NCBI GenBank assembly: GCA_025403435.1
Contig: CM046345.1
Location: 18,160,809 to 18,224,808 of the forward strand
DNA from: Artocarpus heterophyllus
Lineage: Eukaryota; Streptophyta; Magnoliopsida; Rosales; Moraceae
Length of the DNA stretch: 64,000 nt
Reading direction: 5' to 3'
The notes under the pieces were generated by a model. The model was not told where the DNA came from. It searched no databases and was given only the letters and a program-made list of their open reading frames with translations. A program made the translations under genes and the position numbers. Positions 21,676-30,895 of this stretch are shown here, piece after piece (position 1 is the first letter of the stretch; every line of letters begins with the position of its first letter).

Positions 21676-21930
21676 AGCGCCGCGGCTCTGGCAGAAGAGC
21701 GCCGCGGCGCTGGGGCGAAGGCGCCTAGGCGCCAGGTGAAGAGCGCCTAGGCGCCAGGACAAGAGCGCCTAGGCGCTATGTGGCAAGCGCCTAGGCGCCA
21801 AGGGCTTTACGCCTAGGCTCAAAGAGGATGGCGCCTAGGCGCCAGGTGAATTGCGCCTAGGCGCCGCAGGGGAGCGCCGCAGCGCTCGAAACGAGCGCCG
21901 CGGCGCTGACGCGCTGTGCTGCGCGATGTG
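21676..21930. repeat. GC-rich palindrome array in copia-1 5' LTR
   Basis: Seven CCTAGG-centred palindromes, mostly 12-14 bp (GGCGCCTAGGCGCC, AGCGCCTAGGCGCT), lie between CCGCGG-centred ones (AGCGCCGCGGCGCT) at both flanks. Irregular spacers of 5-25 bp separate them. The surrounding LTR is not GC-rich. Confidence 0.95.
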
Positions 21931-22013
21931 TTTTGAATCAAAGTCGAATTCAAAGGTCCCAAAAACGGGAAACCACTAGGGTTTCCCATTAGTTGCTATT
22001 TTCTCCTCCTTTG

Positions 22014-22023
22014 GTTATAAATA
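22014..22023 (+). promoter_or_regulatory. Candidate TATA box of copia-1
   Basis: TTATAAATAG follows the palindrome array and precedes the leader. It is conserved in the 3' LTR (about 25518). Placement fits a U3 core promoter; this is inference from motif and position only. Confidence 0.5.
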
Positions 22024-22387
22024 GACACAAGGTGGCTAGGGTTGTGTGTGTGAAAACTGTGTGTGAAAATTGTGAGTGGCATAATTTTGTGAGAGGCAAA
22101 AATTCTTGAGAGCTCCATCCTTGAGAGAAGAAAAATTCCCATTGGGTGTTAGATAGAAGAGAGTTTTGATAAGCACAATTTGTGAATGTGTGAGAAACTG
22201 CTCTTGTAATCTGTAATCTCTTTCATCATAGTGGAATCTGCAAGCGGCAGCAACAGGACGTAGTCTCAAATTTGGACGAACCTGTATAAAAATTTGGTGT
22301 CTCTTTTTCTTCTTTTTTCCTATTTATTTTCTGCAATTGTTCATTTTTGCGATCCTTGGAATTAGGAGTCGTCTAATTCCCCAACAA

Positions 22388-22402
22388 CTGGTATCAGAGT
22401 GG
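22388..22402 (+). promoter_or_regulatory. Copia-1 primer-binding site
   Basis: CTGGTATCAGAGTGG directly follows the 5' LTR and matches the complement of the initiator Met tRNA 3' end, the standard primer for plant copia elements. Confidence 0.9.
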
Positions 22403-22420
22403 AGGTTTTGATCAAGAACG

Positions 22421-25053
22421 ATGACTGGAGAAGAAGGTATGGCAGCCGGCATCACCAAATTTGATGGTTCAGATTTTTCCTATTGGAGGATGCAAGTAGA
22501 GGACTACTTATACAGCAGGAAACTGCACTTGCCCTTGGGTAATAAGCCCGAAGGCATGAAGGATGAGGAGTGGAGTCTCCTTGATAGACAGGTACTCGGT
22601 GTGATCCGTTTGACTTTGTCAAAGAACGTTGCCCACAACATTGCGAATGAGACTACTACAGCAGGGATGATGAAGGCTCTGTCAGAGATGTATGAGAAGC
22701 CCTCAGCCAATAACAAGGTACATCTCATGAAGAAGCTTTTCAATTTAAAGATGTCTGAAGGTGCCTCGGTGGTAGAGCACCTGAACAGTTTCAACACCGT
22801 CCTAAACCAATTGGTCTCGGTAGAGATTAAATTCGATGATGAGATCAATGCTCTAATCCTCTTGGCCTCGTTACCGAATAGCTGGGAACCCATGAGGGTG
22901 GCCATTACGAATTCTCTTGGGAGTGCAAAATTGAAGTTTGTTGATGTCAGAAATTCTATTCTGGCGGAAGAAGTTCGCAGTAAGGACTCAGGAGAAGCCT
23001 CTTCGTCGAACTCGGCCCTTAATGTTGATAATAGGGGCAGGAAACTTGACAGGCAATCCAACAGAGATAATGGCAGGAGAGGCAAGTCGAGGAATGGGAG
23101 AAGCAAGTCAAGGAATGGTAGGACCATGGAGTGTTGGAACTGTGGGAAGACGGGCCACTTGAAAAAGAACTACAGGGCTCCAAGGAAGAATGAAGACAAG
23201 ACTAATGATGAAGCCAACGCCGCCACTGAAGAGCAACAGGATGCCTTAATCTTGTCTGTCGACAGTTCTTTTGATTCGTGGGTGATAGACTCAGGAGCAT
23301 CATTCCACACCACAGCACACCGTCATGTCCTGGAGAACTACGTTGCTGGAAATCATGGTAAGGTTTATCTCGCTGATGGAGAACCTTTGGATATAGTTGG
23401 CATTGGAGATGTCAGTTTAAAAATGCCTAATGGGTCGGTATGGAAGATTCATAAGGTGAGACATGTTCCTAAATTAATGCGCAACTTGATTTCGGTGGGG
23501 CAACTGGATGATGATGGACATAAAGTAACCTTCAATTGTGGAGGTTGGAAAGTCACGAAAGGAGCGATGGTTATTGCTCGGGGACGCAAGGCTGAAACTC
23601 TCTACATGAACTCTAGTTGCAGAGATACCCTAGCAGTTGCTGATTCTGCTGCCAATACTGAGCTATGGCATTATAGGCTCGGTCACATGAGTGAGAAGGG
23701 TATGAAGGTGCTTCACTGCAAAGGAAAACTACCGGGTTTGAAAACTGTTGATCACAGTTTGTGTGAAGCCTGCATCTTTGGTAAACAGAAGAGAGTCAGT
23801 TTCTCAAAGATGGGTAGAGAGCCTAAGTCCAGGAGATTGGAGCTAGTTCACACAGATGTGTGGGGGCCTGCGCCGGTGACTTCCCTTGGTGGCGCAAACT
23901 ACTATGTGACGTTCATAGATGACTCAAGCAGGAAGGTATGGGTTTACTTTCTGAAAAACAAATCTGATGTGTTCGATGCTTTCAAGAGATGGAAAGCCAT
24001 GGTGGAGAACAAGACAGATTTGAAGGTGAAGTGCTTGCAGTCTGACAATGGGGGAGAGTACCTAGGTGAAGACTTCAGGCGGTACTGTGCTGAGAATGGG
24101 ATAAAGATGAGGAAGACCATTCCGGGGAAACCACAACAGAATAGGGTAGCTGAGAGGATGAACAGGACTTTAAACGAGCGTGCTAGGAGCATGAGGTTGC
24201 ATGCAGGGCTGCCAAAGATGTTTTGGGCTGAGGCGATTAACACAGCCGCTCATCTGATAAACAGAAGTCCATCCACACCGCTGAAGTTCAAGCTACCGGA
24301 AGAAGTCTGGAGCCATAAACAGGTTGATCTCTCTTACTTGAGAGTGTTTGGTTGTGTTTCCTATGCACACATTGATTCTGCTGCTAGAAGTAAACTGGAT
24401 GCCAAGTCAAAGAAGTGTTTTCTGGTTGGCTATGGCGGACTTGAGTTTGGTTATCGTCTCTGGGATGACCAATGTCGGAAGATTATCAGGAGCAAGGATG
24501 TGATCTTCAACGAAGGTGTTCTGTACAAGGACAGAGACAGCACGGACTCCAGGGGTTCAGGTTCTGAAGATAAGAAGCCTGAGGTGATTCCATTGAAGGA
24601 TCTTCCTAAAGTGGAGTGCAAAATCCAGAGGTTGAAGACCATGAAGACACAGCTCCAGAAGGAAACCAGAGGACTCCTACCACACCAGTCAGGAGGTCTA
24701 GCAGGACAATTAGACCGCCGCAGAGATACTCCCCATCTCTGCATTATATCTTGTTGACCGACAGAGGTAAGCCAGAGAGCTTTGTTGAAGCCGTGGAGGC
24801 TGGAGATTTGGTCAAGTGGGAGTTAGCCATGAGGGACGAGTTGGATCGGACATGGCAACTGGCAAAGTTACCACAGAGTAAAAAATCCTTACACAACAAG
24901 AGGGTATACCGGGCAAAAGATAAAAGTGCTGGCAGCAAGCGGTATAAGGCAAGGTGGGTGGTAAAAGGATCCAGAGATATGCTCACCAAGATGGATCCGA
25001 TTGAGAAACTGAAGTTGTGCCCAACTTCAGTTGGACTTCTCCAAGAGGCGTGA
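22421..25053 (+). pseudogene. Copia-1 polyprotein (gag-protease-integrase) with frameshift and deleted RT/RNase H
   Basis: The first frame (22421-24757) encodes 778 residues. Gag begins MTGEEGMAAGITKFDGSDFS, with a zinc knuckle at residues 238-251 (CWNCGKTGHLKKNY) whose last cysteine is tyrosine. The protease motif is DSGAS at 290. A GAG-pre-integrase HX...C region follows (LWHYRLGH). The integrase core has Asp479, Asp542 and Glu578 in correct DX35E spacing, and PQQNRVAER replaces the usual Gly with Arg. A frameshift falls between about 24590 and 24616, and the second frame carries TPVRRSSRTIRPPQRYSPS and the first RT residues (SKRYKARWVVKG). Near 24970 the reading jumps directly to the polyprotein's C-terminal end (DMLTKMDPIEKLKLC), stopping at 25053. 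Several hundred residues, including the RT catalytic core and RNase H, are absent. Integrase could still be made up to the frameshift. Confidence 0.92.
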
Positions 25054-25094
25054 GAAGTTGTTGCCGCTGTAGTGGGAGACATGGTGAATTGATT

Positions 25095-25112
25095 AGTCTC
25101 CAAGTGGGAGAT
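25095..25112 (+). promoter_or_regulatory. Copia-1 polypurine tract
   Basis: CTCCAAGTGGGAGAT abuts the 3' LTR start, a purine-rich plus-strand primer in the usual position for this clade. Confidence 0.85.
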
Positions 25113-25889
25113 TGTTGCAGATGTGGAGCCAAATCAAGTTGACAACCCAGCAAAAGGAAGAAAAAGGAAGAAAAACGCGTCCTCGAAGGCAGGGAGCAAG
25201 CGCCGCGGCTCTGGCAGAAGAGCGCCGCGGGCGCTGGGGCGAAGGCGCCTAGGCGCCAGGTGAAGAGCGCCTAGGCGCCAGGACAAGAGCACCTAGGCGC
25301 TATGTGGCAAGCGCCTAGGCGCCAAGGGCTTTACGCCTAGGCTCAAAGAGGATGGCGCCTAGGCGCCAGGTGAATTGCGCCTAGGCGCCGCAGGGGAGCG
25401 CCGCGGCGCTGACGCGCTGTGCTGCGCGATGTGTTTTGAATCAAAGTTGAATTCAAAGGTCCCAAAAACGGGAAACCACTAGGGTTTTCCATTAGTTGCT
25501 ATTTTCTCCTCCTTTGGTTATAAATAGACACAAGGTGGCTAGGGTTGTGTGTGTGAAAACTGTGTGTGAAAATTGTGAGTGGCATAATTTTGTGAGAGGC
25601 AAAAATTCTTGAGAGCTCCATCCTTGAGAGAAGAAAAATTCCCATTGGGTGTTAGATAGAAGAGAGTTTTGGTAAGCACAATTTGTGAGTGTGTGAGAAA
25701 CTGCTCTTGTAATCTGTAATCTCCTTCATCATAGTGGAATCTGCAAGCGGCAGAAACAGGACGTAGTCTCAATATTGGACGAACCTGTATAAAAATTTGG
25801 TGTCTCTTTTTCTTCTTTTCTCCTATTTATTTTCTGCAATTGTTCGTTCTTGCGATCCTTGGAATTAGGAGTCGTCTAATTCCCCAACA
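25113..25889 (+). repeat. Copia-1 3' LTR (777 bp)
   Basis: Nearly identical to the 5' LTR. Differences seen include loss of 21 bp in the palindrome array, one extra G in a CCGCGG palindrome, GCGCC to GCACC in one unit, and a few single-base changes. Confidence 0.95.
25198..25425. repeat. GC-rich palindrome array in copia-1 3' LTR
   Basis: The same array as in the 5' LTR with one unit fewer. The missing 21 bp equals one 14-bp palindrome plus a 7-bp spacer. Confidence 0.95.
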
Positions 25890-26800
25890 GATGTTAGTAT
25901 GAATTTTAAAATTAAAATATATGTGTTTTAATTGTTAGAAAATATTTTCAAAAGATTACTCACTGCCTTTCAAACTTAAGTTAGTTTTATTACTGATTTT
26001 CAAATCTGTGTTTTGACCTACTCCGATTTTTTTTGAAGCCAATTTTTGGGTATGTTAGGGTTCTATATGTCTACTGTATATGTTAATTTTTGTGGATTTT
26101 TCTATGGTGTTAAAATGCCTTAAATGGACCTGAGTTTAAGATTGTTCGCTGCCTATCTATTGCTGGCAGATTTCATGTTTGAAATGTATGGTTTGTTTTT
26201 AGATACTTAAAGTAATTTTTATGACGAAAGAAAAATCATGGTAATATGTTTATGTATCAACTTTACCCCTGTCAAGTATGGTGCTAAAATTATATGAGAA
26301 TATTGAGTTATTAAATTTTTAATTCATGGAGGTCAGAAGTATATTTTTGATGATTAAGGTTATGGATGCATGTTTTGAATTATGTTTGTAAGAGATGAAT
26401 GTATATGTGATGTATATGAATGGATGTTTTACTCTATGAAAATAAGTATTAATTTTATTTTGTAATTTTAAATGAATAAATGGCATGAACACTTTAAGGA
26501 TTGAGCACATCGAGACCGCGGCTTCGTCACCTATACATATAAGGTTAAGTAAGCTAGCCTTTAAGGTAAGTACATTCTCACCTGCAACATGATATGTTTT
26601 ATAAGGTTTAAAATTATGTGCATAATGATAATTATTCTATGATGGATTTTATGATGGTTCCATTTAAAGTTTTCTTATGAAATATTTTGATGTTCATAAA
26701 GTTATGCATGTATGATGATGACGTATTTCAAAGCATGAAAATTTTATATATGTATATATATGTATCACCTAAATAAGTGTTGCACACCAATGTTATGATA

Positions 26801-26905
26801 TGTTATGATGTCATGTTTGGTTTAGGATTAGCTACCCTTTTCCTCTCATGACGGCGCGCCTACGATGATGATTATGGTGCAACACTTGGGCCCTTAAGAT
26901 AAAAT
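26801..26905 (+). repeat. Conserved block of the long-LTR family (copy in C)
   Basis: Includes GGTTTAGGATTAGCTACCC, a GGCGCGCC site and CACTTGGGCCCTTAAGAT. Its reverse complement occurs in A, B and D. Confidence 0.75.
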
Positions 26906-27326
26906 GGAATAAGTTTTAAATTGGTCAATGTTATGAAAGATATGTTCCTATGAAAATGTGCCTAGTGCACTATTATGATGATGTTCATAAAATGTTTTAA
27001 GTTGTGAGATAATAATGTACTTACTAAGCTTTAGCTTAATCAGTTTATATCATGTTGCAGATAAGGGTAAGAAAGTCATCGATTAGGTGGAGGGCAAGGA
27101 AAGGCGTGTGAGCGAAGGACGATGAATTGCAAACGGAAGAACGCCAAAGAAGGAAGTTTCAACGATATAAACTATGTTTTATAATTTGAATACGATTATT
27201 ATTAAGTTTTAAAGAATTCACGAATTATGTTTTATTATTTTATCTTATCATTTTAAGTATATGGACTTCCGCATATTGAAGTATTGATTTTTGTTTTAAA
27301 AATTTAATTTTTCTAATTTCTTTTTA

Positions 27327-27402
27327 GTCGGGCAGCCTGCCGGTAGACGTTCTCCGGCCTGCCGATCAAGTTCGACCTACCGATCAAGTTCGGTCTGCCG
27401 AA
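27327..27402 (+). repeat. GC box array, 3' side of solo LTR C
   Basis: Four to five boxes in the GGCCTGCCGA orientation (for example CTCCGGCCTGCCGATC, AAGTTCGGTCTGCCGAAC), inverted relative to the array at 20265-20394. Confidence 0.85.
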
Positions 27403-28775
27403 CAGTGAGAGCTGATTGTTTTAAAATGTTGTGATGTTTCTTTTTAAATTATGATTTTATTATTTGAAATCTTTAATTAATTAAAGAATGTTTATGATCA
27501 AGTAAATTTTTATTGTTATTATTATGGATTAATTTATTGATTGTTATATAAAAAAAATGCATGCATGGATCCTGGGTTATGTTTTCAAATAATCTTTTTG
27601 ATCAAATAGTTTTAAAATAAAGGTTAAATGAATGAATGTAACGACATCTGTGACGTCCGTATGGGGGCGTTACATGTTGCGTGGCACTTCTACCGAATTT
27701 GTGGTGTTTAAGGTCATTTGGTTTTTAGTTGCTTGTGCGTCAAGTCATCTTGATTTTTGAATGTTAATTTAGATTGTGCCGTTCATTTGAAAAAGAAATA
27801 TTTTCTAAATAATTCAAATAAGTTGGTTGGAGATTTCAAATTAAACTTGAGATTTTCTATTTTTTAATTTGAATTTGTTGGTTAAGTTGATTAGCAGTTA
27901 AATTGAGGTTAGATTTATTAATCCATTAGCTTAACAATATTTGTGAGATTCTACAAAGATTTTTCTTGACAAACTCGAAATCCATTTGAGATTTAAATTG
28001 TAAAACTAACGGAATTCGTCTGCAGTTCAAACTATTTTGAATTACATTTTTTCGGCTATGCATATCAACAGCCCTTAGAAATTGCTACGTGGCTACACCT
28101 GCTAAGATCATGAACAATTAGCACAACCGTTTCCAAAATTTCAATTCAGCAAGAATTAAGCTTATTCTTAACAACTAATCTATCTTTTTGTTGGATTAGT
28201 TATGATTTGACCCTAGGATTAAGTAGATGTATCTAAACACTTCACGTGCCTAGGATTTGCTTATTTAAGGAGGTCGACTTGTGACTTCAAAGTTAGAGCT
28301 TTTGAGTAAAAAAACCTTAGCGTTTTAGACTCCATTGCATATCTCTCATCCCTGTGTTTCTAATCTAAAGATATGAGGAAGAAGCATTCATGGATTGAAT
28401 GCTCAGAGTACGTCAGTTAGACAGAACGTGAGAGCAGCTTGGAGTAGGATAAGAAATCTAAAGGAGGGTGAGCCACTGAAAGAGTACTATAGGTTCCAAG
28501 TTGGTGTAGATTCTAGGTATTCTTGTAATTCTATACTTTGTACTCATAATTCGAGATAATATATCCTTTTTATCTATAGTGTGAGTAGAACCCATGGTTT
28601 TTTTTTCTGAAGGGTTTTTGGCCACATTAAAGAACCATACCACTGTGTTCATCTTTTTAATTTTAGCATTTTTCATTTATACACTGTTTATATTTGGTTA
28701 TTGTTTACACAAGGTATCATTAACATGTTCTGTGCGAACAAAACACTAATTGTTTTATTTGTCAGGTCTTACAAG

Positions 28776-28788
28776 TGGTATCAAAGCA
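28776..28788 (+). promoter_or_regulatory. Primer-binding site of the decayed copia remnant
   Basis: TGGTATCAAAGC directly follows an LTR end in TTACA. It is the plant initiator-Met primer site with one change. Confidence 0.7.
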
Positions 28789-28828
28789 AAACACCATTTC
28801 AACAGTGAGATCTCGAGATCAAGTCCAC

Positions 28829-29898
28829 ATGAGTAGACATAAAGAAGGAGGTTCAAATGTAAGGTCGCCCCTCCTAGATGGATCAAACTATGCTTACTTG
28901 AAAGAACAATTGAAGGCTTTCCAAAGCTCTACAGATGAGCATGTTTAAAAAAGTCTCAAACTAGGTTGGTCTCCACCAACAATGTAGTAGATTGTATTGC
29001 TATTCCCAAGGAAACTAGAGACTGGACCGCAACTGGGTTTGACTTAGCCACTTAGAACTCCAAAAAATTTGAATACTATCGTTAATGCTGTTGACCTTAA
29101 ACCATTTTAAGCTAATTTTAGCAAGCACAAAAGCAAAGATGGCTTGAAAAAAAGCAAAAGTAAAATGCTAAAGTGGCTCATGAAGGAACTGCTAAAGTAA
29201 AATGTTCCAAATTACAGATGCTAGCTACACAGTTCGATGAAATCCTAATGTGAGAATATAAGACTTTTGCAAAATTTTATTCCAGACTCTAATGGCATCA
29301 TCAACACCTTATTTGGCTTGGAGGAAGTATACTCAAATACAAAGATTGTTCACTATTGAAAAACACCGTCATATGGACTCCATGACCATTGAAGAACTCG
29401 TAAGATCTCTAAAAAGCTATGAAATAAAGTTGAAAAATAAAAAAGAAGAAGGACATAGGAATTACCTTGATGGCAAAAAGAGATGAAGATGATGAAGCTC
29501 TAGAGGGTGACCTTATAGATGAAACCATGGCACTGTTAACAAAGAAGTTTCAGAGGTTCCTTAGAGAAAGCTTCTGTAGGAACAATAGGCGATTCTCATA
29601 GACAAATTCAAAACCAAGGTAATAAAGCCTGTGGAAACAACATCAAGGAAAAAGGGCCTGACAAAAAGAAGGGCATAGAATGTAATAAATGTAAAGACTA
29701 TGGCCATATTGCGGTAGAATATGCTAACATCCAAGCAAAAAAGAAGGCAGCAATCAAGTCATGGTAGCTACTTGAGTGATGAGGAAGAAGATACCAATGA
29801 AAGAGAAGATGAAGTGATTAGTAATTTTGTTGCCTTCACTGGTTCAACTAACTTCTCTATTTGTGACTCAGAAGATGAGGAAAATCACAACACATAGG
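28829..29898 (+). pseudogene. Decayed copia gag
   Basis: The start MSRHKEGGSNVRSPLLDGSN matches the UBN2-type copia gag family. Later readable pieces are WSPPT, TMALLTKKFQRFLRES and a zinc knuckle CNKCKDYGHIAVEY near 29690, in which the last cysteine is tyrosine. Stops and frameshifts are frequent, and the longest open piece is about 64 residues (29292-29486). There is no pol downstream. Confidence 0.75.
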
Positions 29899-30895
29899 TG
29901 AACAAATAGAGTATACAGGGGTGTTTAAGAGAACCATGTCCAAGGAACTCGGAAAAATAAACCCATAAGTTCAAGAAAAGGGTGCTCTCCTATGTTTTGA
30001 TTAGGAAAGCGACACTAAGAGGCACTCTATGCTTTCTATCTTTTATCTCTTCTTATTTTGTTTTAGTTTATATTTGTGTTGTGTTTTTCTTTATTTCAAG
30101 TTTTGCATTAATATTTGAGCTTTGTGTAATGATTTGTATATTTAATTGGGAGCTTAAAAACATGAGTGTTGGTGGAAAATGATTTACGCGATGGAAGAAA
30201 CTCAGAATTTAAGGCTACAAACTGCCAGGGGTATATGTTCCTGACCTTTGCTCTTTTAATGCCATAAACATTTATGACAATGTTTAGTTTAAGTTCAGGG
30301 AAGGAGCACTTTGTTGATCACTTGTGGGGTTTTCACTGTAAATTTCTTCAAATTCTTTTTGTTGATTATCATGATTTTCCTTCCATGACCCTAGTTTGAT
30401 AGTTCTTGTATAGTTTGTTTAAGTTGTTTAGTTATTTTAGTTGTGTTTTCTTTAATAGTTTGAATAAAGTATGAGATTTTTTAAAATTGGATAACTAGTA
30501 TTGGATTTTGATGTTAACTACAAATTGTTTTCTTAGATCTTCTGAAATGTAATTCATTAAGATTTCTATCTGCTTAACTTGCATCAGTGAGCTTTATTTT
30601 TTATTCTCTATACTTGAGCACTACGAATTACAAGCACTTGAAATTTTGAGCTTTAAACTTGAAATTTTAAATAAACTTGTGTTCATTAGATTGTTTTTGG
30701 CATCTCATAAACTCTAGAACCTATTTTAGTGAGACTTGATGCGAAACCTAGGCTACATGTCATAGGAAAGTCAAATGAGGCATTTTTGGATCATTTGAGC
30801 CTTTGAAACCAACCTATGTGAACTGCACTGCTAGTTTCTCCCAATGAGCCTTTTTGACCTATTTTTTTCATTATCTGCATATGCCTAATTGAGCC

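Larger units (their letters stand above)
21590..22386 (+). repeat. Copia-1 5' LTR (797 bp)
   Basis: Starts TGTTGCAGATGTGG and ends TTCCCCAACA. It contains the palindrome array (21676-21930) in U3. A TATA-like TTATAAATAG follows at about 22014, downstream of the array, where a promoter is expected. Confidence 0.95.
21590..25889 (+). mobile_element. Copia-1: young Ty1/copia element (Tork/Tnt1-like) lacking reverse transcriptase
   Basis: Structure: 5' LTR 21590-22386, PBS TGGTATCAGAG at 22390, polyprotein from 22421, purine tract CAAGTGGGAGA before the 3' LTR, 3' LTR 25113-25889, and a perfect 5-bp duplication GATGT (21585-21589 and 25890-25894). The LTRs differ by a 21-bp deletion, a 1-bp insertion and few substitutions, so insertion was recent. 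Gag, protease and integrase are present. Nearly all of reverse transcriptase and RNase H is missing, which makes it non-autonomous. It is nested in solo LTR C. Confidence 0.95.
20057..27674 (+). mobile_element. Solo LTR C (long-LTR family), interrupted by copia-1
   Basis: Starts TGTAACACCCGTC and ends GGGGGCGTTACA, flanked by TGTTA and TGTTG (4 of 5 matching). After removing copia-1 and its duplication, about 3.31 kb remains. The orientation is opposite to A, B and D. It has GC box arrays near both ends (20265-20394 and 27327-27402), a pyrimidine-rich leader at about 20745-20815 with a following GAGGTAAGAG, and the conserved block at 26801-26905. No coding region or PBS is present. Confidence 0.78.
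19859..29898 (+). mobile_element. Decayed Ty1/copia remnant (5' LTR, PBS, gag), interrupted by solo LTR C
   Basis: The LTR ends in TCTTACA at 28773, followed by a PBS TGGTATCAAAGC at 28776 and a gag open at 28829 (MSRHKEGGSNVRSPLLDGSN). The left end is uncertain; TGTTGACTTC at 19859 is a candidate. Solo LTR C (20057-27674) sits inside the LTR. No protease, integrase or reverse transcriptase is seen after the gag, and the DNA passes into a Tat-type gypsy remnant at about 29990. The element is a truncated fossil. Confidence 0.6.

Noticed and set aside
21541..21762. Arg/Ala-rich peptide encoded by the copia-1 palindrome array (both strands)
   Set aside because: The repeated peptide follows from the palindromic repeats, stops appear within the array, and it lies in U3 upstream of the promoter.
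22388..22402. tRNA gene near TGGTATCAGAG sites (also 9487, 28776, 37600)
   Set aside because: These are short primer-binding sites complementary to a tRNA 3' end beside LTRs. No cloverleaf surrounds them.
22504..23127. 207-residue open frame antisense to copia-1 gag
   Set aside because: The antisense shadow of a long real coding frame; no recognisable domain.
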